DNA from: Paludibaculum fermentans
Lineage (GTDB): Bacteria > Acidobacteriota > Terriglobia > Bryobacterales > Bryobacteraceae
DNA length: 64,000 nucleotides
NCBI RefSeq assembly: GCF_015277775.1
Contig: NZ_CP063849.1
Location: forward strand, 620,001-684,000
Reading direction: 5' to 3'
Part shown: piece by piece, positions 50,736 to 60,483 of the stretch
How positions within the stretch are numbered: the first letter of the stretch is position 1
Layout: each line of letters starts with the position of its first letter
Notes under the pieces: generated by a model
The model's database searches: none
Seen by the model: the letters and a program-made list of their open reading frames with translations, nothing else
What the model was told of the DNA's origin: nothing
Position numbers and translations under genes: made by a program

Positions 50736-51305
50736 TTAGACTGTCGACGGGGCCTGGAGGCACTTCGCATCCGCGGCTTGCGTTAACTGCAGGAGTCGCT
50801 CCACAATAGCGTCGTAGTTATCTGGTTTCGGCATCCCCCAAAGGGCGGAAAACATCAGGCCATCGCCGGCATAGCGGACGATGGCTGCCACCACGGGGTC
50901 GATGCCGTCGTTTTCAAGGCGCTGCCTCCACGCGTTGCAGTGCTGTTGGGCCACGGCGAGGGAGGCGGGGATCGTTCGGGATTCAGATAAAAAGGCGATA
51001 CATACTTTGGATGCGTGTTCGTCCGGTTCAAGATTCGCGCGAAGGAAGGCGCGCGTGTAGGCTCCAGGCTCGGCGGGGTCTTCCTGGCGGCGCCGCTCCA
51101 CGTCCTGCTCGAATTCGCTCATCTGGCGCTCGAGGATACCCAGAATCAGCTCATCCTTCCCGGCAAAGTGGTGCAGCAGTCCGCCTTTACTCACGGCTGC
51201 TGCTGCGGCAACTTCTTCGAGCGTCATGCCCCGGAGGCCTTTCTTAATCAGGATCAGTTCTGCGGCCGCGAGAATGGCGGCTTTGGTACGTTCAGGTTGG
51301 CGCAT
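50736..51305 (-). CDS. TetR-family repressor of the efflux operon
   Basis: The 189-residue protein has an N-terminal TetR helix-turn-helix (LEEVAAAAAVSKGGLLHHFA) and a ligand-binding C-terminal domain. It is the first gene of the tetR-adaptor-pump-channel unit. A 26-bp palindrome (51343-51368) lies 38 nt upstream of its start and is its probable operator. It is probably autoregulatory and induced by pump substrates. Confidence 0.92.
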   Translation of the reverse strand: MRQPERTKAAILAAAELILIKKGLRGMTLEEVAAAAAVSKGGLLHHFAGKDELILGILERQMSEFEQDVERRRQEDPAEPGAYTRAFLRANLEPDEHASKVCIAFLSESRTIPASLAVAQQHCNAWRQRLENDGIDPVVAAIVRYAGDGLMFSALWGMPKPDNYDAIVERLLQLTQAADAKCLQAPSTV

Positions 51306-51342
51306 CGATGGGGGTTTAGAGTGGTGAAGTTGCCTTCACTTA

Positions 51343-51368
51343 ATACGTACCGTCCAGACGGTCGGTAT
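51343..51368. promoter_or_regulatory. Probable TetR operator
   Basis: Inverted repeat ATAC-N2-ACCGTC-N2-GACGGT-N2-GTAT: ten matching bases per arm. The arm layout resembles AcrR/TtgR-type operators. It lies between tetR and the yfhO-like gene. Confidence 0.65.
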
Positions 51369-51457
51369 GTCAACCAGAATCCGCACGAAATTATGTAACA
51401 TCAACAAGCGCGGGGTCCGTGTCATCGCCATGAACACCACATTTAGCCAATGATTGG

Positions 51458-53524
51458 CTACGCTTGCGAGCAAACGTCGGGATTCCGGACGGGGCGGCAG
51501 CGGCGGGCTTGGGCGATGGACCGAGCCAGCATCGCGGCGATGAGCAGAGCGGACAACGCGGAGGTGAGGGCCCCCGCTAGGAACCAGGTGGGGCGATAAC
51601 TGACCACCACCTCGTTGGTTCCGGAAGGAAGCAGGATGCCGGTGAGTGCCAGGTCCAATGGGGCGACCGGAACCGGGTGCCCCGAGACAGAGGCTGACCA
51701 GCCTGGGAAGTAGGGGACGGACAGGCGGAGCCATGACGGCGAGGCGGCGGTGTAGCGGATCCGGTAGCTGTCACCTGCATAAGCGGTGATTTCGACTCGC
51801 GCCGCCGGGTCTTGACTCCCCCCGGAGATGGCCGATTCCACCAAGGCGACTTCCGATGGGGCCAGATGGGCGAGTCTTTTGCGCGCCTCTCCGGGAGAGG
51901 TAACCAAGGCCACGGACCGGGGCACCGATACACGGGAAAGCGTTGGCGAAAACACGCCGATTCCGCCGGTGGTGCGATCGATCCGGTGAGTGACCGCAAG
52001 ACCTTCCAGCAGGCGGGGATTTGACGCGGCGGCTGCACGGTAGTCGGCGTAGCGGGCCAGTTCGAGCGGGTTATAGCCGAAGGTGACCTCTGTCCGTGTA
52101 TTTAGCGCGGCGTTCATAGGGCCGAACGAGTTTGTGTCGCGCTCGTACCAGATGCGGTGGAGGGGATTCTGGCGGATGGGTGCGCAGGCACGGCCGAACT
52201 GTTCGTCGGCTGAACCGTATAACTCGCCGTAGGAAGACCGGGCGTAGGCGAGGAGATTCTGGCTGCTGTTCCAATACCAGAGGTCGGCGACGGCAATGAC
52301 GAGCAACGCGGGGATCAGCCAGGGTCGATTCCACCTTTGAGCTGCCTGGACGGCGCCCGCCGAGGCGAGGAGGGCCAAGCCCAGGGCGATGAGAAACCAG
52401 ATGTGGACGGGCGACTGCACAGAGCGGAATCCCGGTAGTCTGGCGATGAGCAGGTAGAGGCCGCCGCCAGGTCCAAAGGCATACCAGAGAGCCGGGATCA
52501 GGAGTGCCAGCGCGACCCGGCGGATTTTGCCGTACAGCAGTCCGGCCATTGCCAGGAAGGGCGCGAGCAGTCCCTGATAGAAGTAGAACTGGGTGATGTC
52601 GCCGGGGCCCTTGTAGGCGCCAGTCACCGCACCGTAGAAGTCAGGGATGAGCAGCGTGAAGAGGGCGCCCGGGGTGAGGACTGCGCTGGTCTGCCGGGCG
52701 AAATCCGCCCTGGCACGAATGGAGTTTGCGGTCAGTTCGAGGCCGGGCAGTATGAGGATTGCGGAGATCAGCGCGGCGCCGACGGCCGTGAAGGCCAGCA
52801 GGAGTGGTGTGCGTTTGCGCCAAGCTGGTTCTCCAGCCACCAACATAACCATAGTGAATAGCGCCAATCCCGTGAACGAGTAGAGTGCAGCTTGGAAGTG
52901 TCCGATCAGCACCATCATTCCGCCGGTCAACGCGGTGGCCGGGCCAAAAATGCGCCAATCCGAGAGGACCGCCCGTTGAAAAAACCAGAGCAGCCACGGC
53001 AAGATGGCGGCTGTTTGGAAGATGCCAATGTGGGAACTGTGACTGGCGAAGAAGCCCGAGAACCCATACAGTACACCGGCTAAAATAGCAGCCGGGCGGC
53101 TGGCTACAAGATCGCGCGTGAGCAGAAATACGCCCACGCAGGCAAGAAGGCAATGCAGCGCCAATTCCCACTGAATCGAGCGAGGGGTGATTCCAGCCAG
53201 GAAGAATGGCCAGTTTAAGGGATACCAGGCACCGGTTTGCGGGTCGGCCAGGAAGGGCATGCCGGAAAAGATCTGTGAGCTCCAGAAGGGCAGCTTGCCG
53301 GCAAGCAAATTATCGGAAAAGTATTTCTGTGCGGAGTAATGGACATCGGCGGCATCCCACTGGATGCTGGCGGAGGAGCTCAGCAAAGGAACTGCATGGA
53401 ATATCAGCGTGAGGGCAAAGTAAAGCGAGGGTACCGCCCACCAGGCGTCCAACCAGGGGGAGCTGGGCTGAGGTGCATCACGATCGGGTGCGCGGCGTTT
53501 GTTCCGAGTTTCTGAAGGACGCAT
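51458..53524 (-). CDS. YfhO-like polytopic membrane protein
   Basis: The 688-residue protein has about a dozen membrane segments and then a C-terminal beta-rich domain (SYRIRYTAASPSWLRLSVPY, then FPGWSASVSGHPVPVAPLDL). This is the architecture of YfhO, a family linked in Firmicutes to glycosylation of cell-envelope polymers. An early loop has DVHYSAQKYFSDNLLAGKLP, like GT-C transferases. The ATG at 53524 follows AAGGTGA; an ATG at 53569 lacks a ribosome-binding site. Function here is unproven. Confidence 0.8.
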   Translation of the reverse strand: MRPSETRNKRRAPDRDAPQPSSPWLDAWWAVPSLYFALTLIFHAVPLLSSSASIQWDAADVHYSAQKYFSDNLLAGKLPFWSSQIFSGMPFLADPQTGAWYPLNWPFFLAGITPRSIQWELALHCLLACVGVFLLTRDLVASRPAAILAGVLYGFSGFFASHSSHIGIFQTAAILPWLLWFFQRAVLSDWRIFGPATALTGGMMVLIGHFQAALYSFTGLALFTMVMLVAGEPAWRKRTPLLLAFTAVGAALISAILILPGLELTANSIRARADFARQTSAVLTPGALFTLLIPDFYGAVTGAYKGPGDITQFYFYQGLLAPFLAMAGLLYGKIRRVALALLIPALWYAFGPGGGLYLLIARLPGFRSVQSPVHIWFLIALGLALLASAGAVQAAQRWNRPWLIPALLVIAVADLWYWNSSQNLLAYARSSYGELYGSADEQFGRACAPIRQNPLHRIWYERDTNSFGPMNAALNTRTEVTFGYNPLELARYADYRAAAASNPRLLEGLAVTHRIDRTTGGIGVFSPTLSRVSVPRSVALVTSPGEARKRLAHLAPSEVALVESAISGGSQDPAARVEITAYAGDSYRIRYTAASPSWLRLSVPYFPGWSASVSGHPVPVAPLDLALTGILLPSGTNEVVVSYRPTWFLAGALTSALSALLIAAMLARSIAQARRCRPVRNPDVCSQA

Positions 53525-53759
53525 CAAGTTCACCTTTGGAACAACCAGCTTACCCGAAGTTTCCAACATGTTGTTGCTCTGTCCCGCGAGTATCTTGATG
53601 GAGTGGTAATGAATAATCGGTGGCGTTCTATCCGCCGCTGGACTGACGGGATGAAGAATCGCAAGGTCATAGTTGATATATTTGGTGATCTGAATATAGG
53701 GGCATCGTGTGGCCGTAAAACCAACAAAGAAGTTAAGAAATCAGGAGGGGGCGAAAGAG

Positions 53760-55400
53760 ATGGAAATGCCCCCCTTCGGACAGCGGCTTGTAGCCTTGTT
53801 GGATCGCCACGCCCGGGCCTCATTCTGGGTGCTTCTGCTGGTTGCGACGGTGCGCGTCGCAGCCACATACGGTGTTTTCAATCACACAATTGATGAACCG
53901 GCACACATCGCCTGCGGCATGCAGTGGGTGGACCAGGGACGCTATGTATACGAACCGCAGCACCCGCCGCTCGCCCGAGTTGCGGCTGCAATTGGGCCTT
54001 ACCTGGCTGGCCGCAGATATGTGGGCCGCCCCACCATTTATCAGGAAGGGGCGGCCATCCTCTACCGCGACAACCACTACGCCAGGAATCTGACATTGGC
54101 CCGATTGGGGATTCTGCCATTCTTCTGGTTGGCTTGTGTGGTGGTCTACTTGTGGGGCAAACGCACCTTGGGACGGGCCGGCGCCGTGATTGCGACGTTT
54201 CTATTCACCTTCTCGCCGTCGATGCTGGCGCACGGCGGGCTGGCTACAACGGACATGGCACTTACCGCGACCCTGGGGGCCGCCTTTTTGGCGACCCTAA
54301 TCTGGTTGGAAGAACCGAGTTGGGGTCACGCCGCGATCCTGGGCGTGAGCTTGGGTGTGGCGGTGTTGTCCAAGTTGTCGGCCCTGGCGTTCTACCCCGC
54401 AGCCTGTGTGGCAGCGCTGGGCTGGTACCTGTGGTCAGCCAGGCCGAATTCGGCTTGGCTGCGCGGGGCGGCTCTGCGACGCCTGCCTGGACTCGGTTTG
54501 GTTGCGCTGACAGGAGCGTTGGTGATCTGGGCCGGATACCGCTTGTCCTTCGGCCCGTCCCCGCTGCTGGGCTTCAATACACCAGCGCCGGAGTTGTTTC
54601 AGGGCCTGAACGAGGTGATCCATCACAACCGCGAAGGCCATACCGCTTATCTACTTGGCCAGCGCAGCATGACGGGCTGGTGGTACTACTACCCGGTAGT
54701 GTTGGCCGTGAAGACGCCTATGGCCATGCTGTTGCTTCTCGCGACCGGCGTATGGCTGCTTGGCGGGAAGGGGAAGCCGGCCAGTGGGGCCGCGCTCGCG
54801 TTGGCTGGCTCCCTGGGCATTCTGGCGATCTCAATGTTCACGCACATCAATATTGGAGTTCGCCACATTCTGCCTGTGTACTTCGGATTCATCCTGGTCG
54901 CGGCCTATGGCAGCGTCCAATTGCTGGAGAGGCCCCGTGGTACCATTTGGCCGCGACTCGCGACTTGACTGCTCCTGTGGATGAGCTTGACCTCGATTCT
55001 CAGCCACCCCGACTATCTACCTTACTTCAACATGCTGGCTGGCAATGAACCGGAGAAGATCCTGGTGGATTCGGACTTGGATTGGGGGCAGGACATGAAT
55101 CGGTTGAGTGCCAGGCTGCACGAACTCGGCGCCCGCGAGGTAACGTTCAACCCGTTCATCATGGCTTATCTGGAAGCGGGGCACGGATTTCCGCCGCTGC
55201 GGGAAACAGACCCGTCGATGCCGGCACCGGGGTGGAATGCAGTGAGCCTGACGGTGCTGCACGCGACTCGGTTAGGACTTTACGATCAATATCCGGAGCT
55301 GACGCTCTGGCCGGACTTACTCAAGCCGACAGAAAGAATTGGGGCGTCGACGCTGCTTTTTTACGTACCCCCCGCTGCCATGCCGCGGCCCGCGAGGTAA
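53760..55400 (+). pseudogene. GT-C glycosyltransferase gene interrupted by an in-frame TGA
   Basis: Residues 1-402 (to 54965) are the membrane part of a phospholipid-carrier-dependent glycosyltransferase: the catalytic Asp-Glu motif NHTIDEPAHIACGMQW, then several hydrophobic helices and INIGVRHILPVYFGFILVAA. A TGA at 54966-54968 stops the frame. Translation then continues in the same frame (LLLWMSLTSILSHPDYLPYF) with the C-terminal part expected in such proteins, including ILVDSDLDWGQDMNRLSARL, to 55400. A single nonsense change or a sequencing error explains it. Start ATG 53760 follows AGGAGG. Confidence 0.8.
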
Positions 55401-55445
55401 CGAACAGGACCGCCGAGGGGATTACCGTGAATTGAGCGCATCGCT

Positions 55446-57800
55446 GTGGGCCCCTGGCTTACCCTGGAAGCAGTGGTTCGAACCACTCTCATCACGCTGA
55501 ACTTTGTCCTGGCTGCCGCCCTCCAGGCGGGGCCGCCGGGCCTGACCATCGATTACCCGGCTGAAGGCTCACTTTTTCCGCCCGACATCGCCCCTCCAAC
55601 TTTGTTATGGCACGATTCAACAAAGGCCAACAGGTGGATGATCGAAATAGACTTCGCCTCCGGTGCGGCCAGAGCGTGGGAAGCTTCCAGCGGGGCCTTG
55701 GCCAGTTTGCCCGAGATCGATCCGGACTGCATCTCCAGCACAAACCAACTTCCTAAGGCGGATGCAACCCAACGCGCATGGGCGCCGACACCTGAACTCT
55801 GGGCACGTGTTAAACGGAATTCGACGGAGGCCGCGGCAACGATTACGATCACTGGATTCAGGGCAGGCCGCCGTGTCTCCATGGCGGTCGTCCACATTGA
55901 AACCTCCAGGGATCCGGTGGGCTCTCCGATCTTTTATCGGGATGTCCCGCTGATGCCGGTGGAGACCGATCCGGGCAACATTCAGCCGTTGTCGCCCTAC
56001 GCTGTCCGGCTGGTGAAGTGGCGGGTACGGGCTGTGAACGAGCCGCGCAGCCGGGTCGTCATGGAAGGACTGCCGGTTTGCGCGAATTGCCATTCGTTCT
56101 CCGCCGATGGGCGCGTGATGGGGATGGACCTGGATGGACTGCGCAAGAACAAAGGCCGCTATTTCCTGGCGGAGGCCGGGCGGGACGTGACGGTTCGCAA
56201 CCAGGACGTCATCCAATGGACTTCGGAGCAGGGCCGGTTGGAGAACGCAATCCGGGTCGGTTTCATGTCCCAGGTGTCGCCGAAAGGCGATGCTGTGGTG
56301 ACTACCATCGATACGCCAGGAGCCACTTCGAGCAACTACTACGTGGCCAACTTCACGGACTACCGGTTCCTGCAGGTGTTCTTTCCGACGAGAGGACGGC
56401 TGGCCTGGTACAGCCGGGCGTCTGGAGTTTTGAAGCCGCTGCCCGGTGCGGATGACCCCGCCTATGTACACTTCGGCGCGGTTTGGAGTCCGGACGGACG
56501 GTCGCTGGTGTTTGCCCGCGCCCGCGCGCAGGATCCGAATCCAGCGGGCCATCCGGTGGCGCGGTTCGCGAATGATCCCAATGAACTGCAGATCCGCTAT
56601 GACTTGTACCGGATCCCGTTCAACGGCGGGCAGGGCGGGGTAGCTGAGCCGGTTGAGGGCGCTTCGAACAATGGGATGAGCAATACGTTTCCGAAGCTGT
56701 CGCCCGATGGGCGCTGGCTGGTGTTTGTGCAGTCGCGCAACGGGCAACTGATGCGGCCCGACAGTCAGCTCTACATCGTGCCCGCCGCCGGTGGGCAGGC
56801 CCGGCGGATGAACTGCAACACCGCGCTCATGAATTCGTGGCACAGCTTTTCGCCGAACGGCCGGTGGATGGTGTTCTCCTCGAAGGCGCGCTCGCCGTAC
56901 ACGCAGATGTACCTGACGCACATCGGCGACGACGGCATGGACACGCCGCCGATCCTGATTGAGAACTCGACAGCGGCCAACCGCGCCGTGAACCTGCCGG
57001 AGTTCGTCAACGGGCAGGCAGGCGGACTGCGCAGCATCGGCGGACCGGCGCTGGAGTACTACCGTCTATACGATCGTGCGGTGTTTTTCGAGAAGGCGAA
57101 GCGGTATGAAGAAGCCGCGGGGAAGTGGCGCGAACTGCTGGAGGTGGCTCCGGCGGATGAGGAGGTCCGGCGGCGGTTGGGCATGATGCTGCTGCTGGCG
57201 GGACGGCGGGCTGAGGCTTCGACCGTATTGGGGGCAGGGAAGAGCGGCGAGAGTCCCCTGGTGCGGGCGATCCGGCTGCTGGAGTCCGGCCAGGATGCCG
57301 GGCCGGTGGCCGTCTCTGCCACGCCCAATGCGCAGGAGCATTACTATCTCGCCCTGGTCGCTCTGCGCCGATCGGAAAAGGAGGCAGCGGAGGCGCACCT
57401 GCGCCAGGCGTTGGTGCTGAATGCGGACTATGCCGAGGCCCACCAGTCCCTGGCCGAAAATATAGCGATTCCCGTGGAGGCGCTGGCTCACTGGCGCGAG
57501 ACGATTCGCCTGCGCCCGAACAATGCCCAAGCCCTGCGGGGAGCGGCGTGGATCCTGGCTACGAATCAGGAGCTGCGCAACGGGCCGGAGGCAGTGGTGC
57601 TCGCGGTGCGAGCCCTGCTGCTCACAAATGCGGAGAATGCCCAGGTGTTGGATACGCTGGCCGCGGCCTATGCCGAAGCGAACCGGTTCGAGGATGCGGC
57701 GGCCACCGTGCGCCGGGCCCTGGCCGCGAAACCGGCGGATGCCGCGCTCCTCCAGAAACGGCTGGAGCGCTACCTCGCCCGGCAACCCTGGCGCGAGTAG
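55446..57800 (+). CDS. PD40/TolB-like protein with haem-c motif and TPR tail
   Basis: The 784-residue protein starts with a hydrophobic signal (TTLITLNFVLAAALQA). Residues ~30-200 are beta-rich; CANCHSF near residue 214 is a c-type haem-binding CxxCH. Then come PD40 beta-propeller repeats (AVWSPDGRSLVFARA; PKLSPDGRWLVFVQS; HSFSPNGRWMVFSSK), and the last ~230 residues are TPR helices. I infer a periplasmic electron-transfer or substrate-scaffold protein; no enzyme activity is visible. The start is uncertain (GTG 55446 or GTG 55473). Confidence 0.8.
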   Translation: MGPWLTLEAVVRTTLITLNFVLAAALQAGPPGLTIDYPAEGSLFPPDIAPPTLLWHDSTKANRWMIEIDFASGAARAWEASSGALASLPEIDPDCISSTNQLPKADATQRAWAPTPELWARVKRNSTEAAATITITGFRAGRRVSMAVVHIETSRDPVGSPIFYRDVPLMPVETDPGNIQPLSPYAVRLVKWRVRAVNEPRSRVVMEGLPVCANCHSFSADGRVMGMDLDGLRKNKGRYFLAEAGRDVTVRNQDVIQWTSEQGRLENAIRVGFMSQVSPKGDAVVTTIDTPGATSSNYYVANFTDYRFLQVFFPTRGRLAWYSRASGVLKPLPGADDPAYVHFGAVWSPDGRSLVFARARAQDPNPAGHPVARFANDPNELQIRYDLYRIPFNGGQGGVAEPVEGASNNGMSNTFPKLSPDGRWLVFVQSRNGQLMRPDSQLYIVPAAGGQARRMNCNTALMNSWHSFSPNGRWMVFSSKARSPYTQMYLTHIGDDGMDTPPILIENSTAANRAVNLPEFVNGQAGGLRSIGGPALEYYRLYDRAVFFEKAKRYEEAAGKWRELLEVAPADEEVRRRLGMMLLLAGRRAEASTVLGAGKSGESPLVRAIRLLESGQDAGPVAVSATPNAQEHYYLALVALRRSEKEAAEAHLRQALVLNADYAEAHQSLAENIAIPVEALAHWRETIRLRPNNAQALRGAAWILATNQELRNGPEAVVLAVRALLLTNAENAQVLDTLAAAYAEANRFEDAAATVRRALAAKPADAALLQKRLERYLARQPWRE

Positions 57801-57801
57801 G

Positions 57802-58884
57802 CTAATCCGCCTGACCGGCGGCGTTCTCGAACAGATAGTGGGCGACGATCCACTCCTGGCCTCCCGCAAAGCCGAACAGCTCCGCGCAGGCCAGGAAGAA
57901 GATGCGCCAGCGGTGGAGCCAGCGGTGGGCCTCGCTCTCGCCGTAGGTCTTCGAGAAGATCGCCAGGACCTCCGATTTGTGTTGATCCATCAGTTGCAGC
58001 CAGGCCTCGGAGGTTTTCTGGTAGTGGACTCCGCTGTGCCGCCAGTGATCGCGAATCCGGAAGTGATCCTGGAAGTTCAACAGCAGATCGTCGCTGGGCA
58101 TGATGCCGCCGGTGAAGAAGTGCTGGGCCATCCAGTCGGAGGCTCCGCGGACTTCAAAGGGATAGGCGACACGGCTGTGCGCAAAGATGTGGACGAAGAG
58201 CAGGGCGTTCGGACGCGACCACGAAGAGATGCGCAGCAGCAGCTCCGCGTAGTTGCGCATGTGCTCGAACATCTCGACGGAGACGATGCGGTCGAAGCCC
58301 CGCGTCGTGGAGAAGTCATTCATGTCCGACGTGACTACTTCCAGGTTGGACAGGCCGCGGCGGGCGGCCTCGCCGTCGATGTAGGCCTTCTGGGAGCGGG
58401 AGTTGGAGACCGCCAGGATGCGGCTGTTCGGATAGCGCGCGGCCATGAAGAGCGACAGTGAGCCCCAGCCGCAGCCGAGTTCCAGCACATCCTGGCCGTC
58501 CTCGAGGCGGGCGCGCTTGCAGGTGAGGGCGAGCATGGCCTGTTCGGCCTGGGCGAGGTCGCGGACCTCATCGGTCCACAGGGCGCAGCTGTACTTCCGG
58601 TGCGGGCCGAGCACCAGGCCGTAGAATTCCGCGGGCACCTCGTAGTGCTGCGCGTTGGCGGCATCGGGGTGGATCGCGATGGGACTCTGGCGAAGCTGGG
58701 CAAGGAAGCGGGCAAGCCGTTCGGCCTGTGCTTCGACGCCGCCCTGGAGTTCGTCCGACAGGCGCTCGGCGACCAGGCGCCGGATGCCGATGCGCAGGAG
58801 CCAGTCGGGCAGCAGACCGGTTTCGAGAATCCGGTTGTAGCCGGCGTCCAGGACGGGGGAAGGATTGACAGCTTGTGTGTGCAC
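57802..58884 (-). CDS. Cyclopropane-fatty-acid-synthase-like SAM methyltransferase
   Basis: The 360-residue enzyme matches CFA synthases, which methylate double bonds of membrane phospholipid acyl chains. The SAM site is QDVLELGCGWGSLSLFMAAR, followed by RIVSVEMFEHMRNYAELLL and FVHIFAHSRVAYPFEVRG. The GTG at 58884 follows AAGGAG by nine bases. It is the last gene of the leftward arm of the LitR-type island, so it may be a UfaM-type methylase for methyl-branched or furan fatty acids, or a plain CFA synthase. Confidence 0.9.
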   Translation of the reverse strand: MHTQAVNPSPVLDAGYNRILETGLLPDWLLRIGIRRLVAERLSDELQGGVEAQAERLARFLAQLRQSPIAIHPDAANAQHYEVPAEFYGLVLGPHRKYSCALWTDEVRDLAQAEQAMLALTCKRARLEDGQDVLELGCGWGSLSLFMAARYPNSRILAVSNSRSQKAYIDGEAARRGLSNLEVVTSDMNDFSTTRGFDRIVSVEMFEHMRNYAELLLRISSWSRPNALLFVHIFAHSRVAYPFEVRGASDWMAQHFFTGGIMPSDDLLLNFQDHFRIRDHWRHSGVHYQKTSEAWLQLMDQHKSEVLAIFSKTYGESEAHRWLHRWRIFFLACAELFGFAGGQEWIVAHYLFENAAGQAD

Positions 58885-58889
58885 TGGAT

Positions 58890-59666
58890 TCAGCTCCTTG
58901 GAAACCACGGGACAAAGGCGCTGGTGGTTTGCTGGTAGCGGCGGTAGTCGTCGCCCTTGGTGCGCAGCGCCTGGGCCTCTGTGGCTGGAATGCCGGTCAC
59001 GCGGAACAGGAAGTAGAGCATCAGCAGCGGGCAGGCGATGGACACAGAGCCGTAGGGAGCATTCCAGGCAAACAGCGCGAAGGCCACCCAGATGAGCCAC
59101 TCGAAGAAGTAGTTGGGATGGCGCGAGTAGCGCCAGAGTCCGGCTCGGCAGGTGGTGCCGCGATTAGCGGCATTGGCCTTGAAGGCGTGGAGTTGCGCGT
59201 CGGCGAGGGTCTCGCCCAGCATGGCTACCAGCCACAAGGCGATGGCCGCGTACTCGGTCCATGCCAGGCTCGGCCTTGGATTCATGGCGGACAACAGGAA
59301 AGGTGTCGCGAGGATGACGGCGAGAAGAGCCTGAAACTGGAAGAACAACAGGAACTTCGCTGGGATGTTGGTGCGCCATTCGCGCCGCAGTTGGACATAG
59401 CGGCCTTCTTCCGGATGTCCGATGACCCGGGTGAACAGCAGATAGAAGGAGAGCCGCAGACCCCAGGTCATGGCGAGTGCGGCCATGATGAGACGGCGGG
59501 TGCTCCAGCCGGCGCCCAGGACGGCGTAGAGGGCCCCGAGCAACGCGAGTCCGCCGGCCCAGCCGGGATCAACGACGGAGGCATTCTTCAAACGCAGGTG
59601 AAGCAGCCAGAGCAGGGTCATCAGCAGGCAGACCGCGCCCGCGCCCAGGAGAATCAGGTGACTCAT
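58890..59666 (-). CDS. DUF1295 / steroid-reductase-like membrane protein
   Basis: The 258-residue protein has about six hydrophobic helices and the family C-terminus GLWRYSRHPNYFFEWLIWV, shared by DUF1295 and 3-oxo-5-alpha-steroid 4-dehydrogenase-like enzymes that may bind NADPH. It lies 5 nt upstream of the methyltransferase gene and overlaps the DUF2062 gene by 4 nt. DUF1295 genes occur regularly beside CFA-synthase genes. A lipid reductase role is a guess. Confidence 0.82.
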   Translation of the reverse strand: MSHLILLGAGAVCLLMTLLWLLHLRLKNASVVDPGWAGGLALLGALYAVLGAGWSTRRLIMAALAMTWGLRLSFYLLFTRVIGHPEEGRYVQLRREWRTNIPAKFLLFFQFQALLAVILATPFLLSAMNPRPSLAWTEYAAIALWLVAMLGETLADAQLHAFKANAANRGTTCRAGLWRYSRHPNYFFEWLIWVAFALFAWNAPYGSVSIACPLLMLYFLFRVTGIPATEAQALRTKGDDYRRYQQTTSAFVPWFPRS

Positions 59667-60151
59667 GCCGCCACCTCTCCGGGACGCGCAGATTCCGTCC
59701 GTACGCGCTTGAGGATCGGCACCAGGGCCAGATAGAGAAGACCGGTGGCCACCAGGCCCGCGGCGAGCCAGACGAGCAGAGCGTGAAGAGTCGCTGTCCA
59801 GAGGAGGCCGATGGCGCGCAGGGCATCCGTGCGGATCAGTTGCAGGATGACGGAGAGCGAGAAGCCGGCGGATTCCTTTCCGAACAGGCGGGCGCCGGCC
59901 TGCAGCAGCGGCACCAGCAGCGCCAGTTGCAGAGGGTAGACCAGCCAGTTGACCAGTTGGATGGCGGGCAGATTCAGGCGGAAGGCCAGTGCGGCCAGGG
60001 TGCAGAGAAGTCCGGTCGAACCCAGGACCGGTGTGACTCCCAACGTGATGCCCAAGGCAATGGTGAGGGCCAGTTTTTCCGGCGACAGGCCTTGCTTCAG
60101 GAGGATCAACAGCGGATTCGCCACTCTGCGCCGCCACCAGGAACTGTTCAT
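59663..60151 (-). CDS. DUF2062 membrane protein
   Basis: The 162-residue product matches DUF2062: SPEKLALTIALGITLGVTPV, LGSTGLLCTLAALAFRLNLP, then IQLVNWLVYPLQLALLVPLL. These are small inner-membrane proteins of unknown function. The ATG at 60151 is inside the end of the preceding gene (4-nt overlap); an upstream extension would duplicate that gene's region. Confidence 0.78.
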   Translation of the reverse strand: MNSSWWRRRVANPLLILLKQGLSPEKLALTIALGITLGVTPVLGSTGLLCTLAALAFRLNLPAIQLVNWLVYPLQLALLVPLLQAGARLFGKESAGFSLSVILQLIRTDALRAIGLLWTATLHALLVWLAAGLVATGLLYLALVPILKRVRTESARPGEVAA

Positions 60152-60483
60152 GCGGGCCGCCTGAGCAGTAAGGACTCCGGGCTTTGGCCCGGCCTCAGCC
60201 GGAAGAGCTGAATGAGGACGTAGAGGGCGGTGGCAATGTTGCCCAGACCCATGATCAACACAAACCACAGAATGCGGACGCCGAGGCCGCGCTCCTTGTA
60301 CAGCACCCAGACATAGAAGGTGAGGAAGCCGCAGTAGGCGTCCCAGAGGGTCGCGATGGCCCAAGGATTTGCCGCGTAGCCGGCCCAGGCGGACCACAGG
60401 CTCAGCTCCATGGACGTGCGGACGGTGACGATTAACATGGCGGCGCAGATCGCGCCGAAGAGCAGTTTGAGAGTAAGGATCAC
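60148..60483 (-). CDS. DUF1475-like small membrane protein
   Basis: The 111-residue product has three membrane helices (LTLKLLFGAICAAMLIVTVR; DAYCGFLTFYVWVLYKERG; ILWFVLIMGLGNIATALYVL) and the WDAYCGF block that I associate with DUF1475. The GTG start overlaps the stop codon of the LitR-type regulator. Function is unknown; its place in the island suggests an envelope-lipid role. Confidence 0.72.
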   Translation of the reverse strand: MILTLKLLFGAICAAMLIVTVRTSMELSLWSAWAGYAANPWAIATLWDAYCGFLTFYVWVLYKERGLGVRILWFVLIMGLGNIATALYVLIQLFRLRPGQSPESLLLRRPA

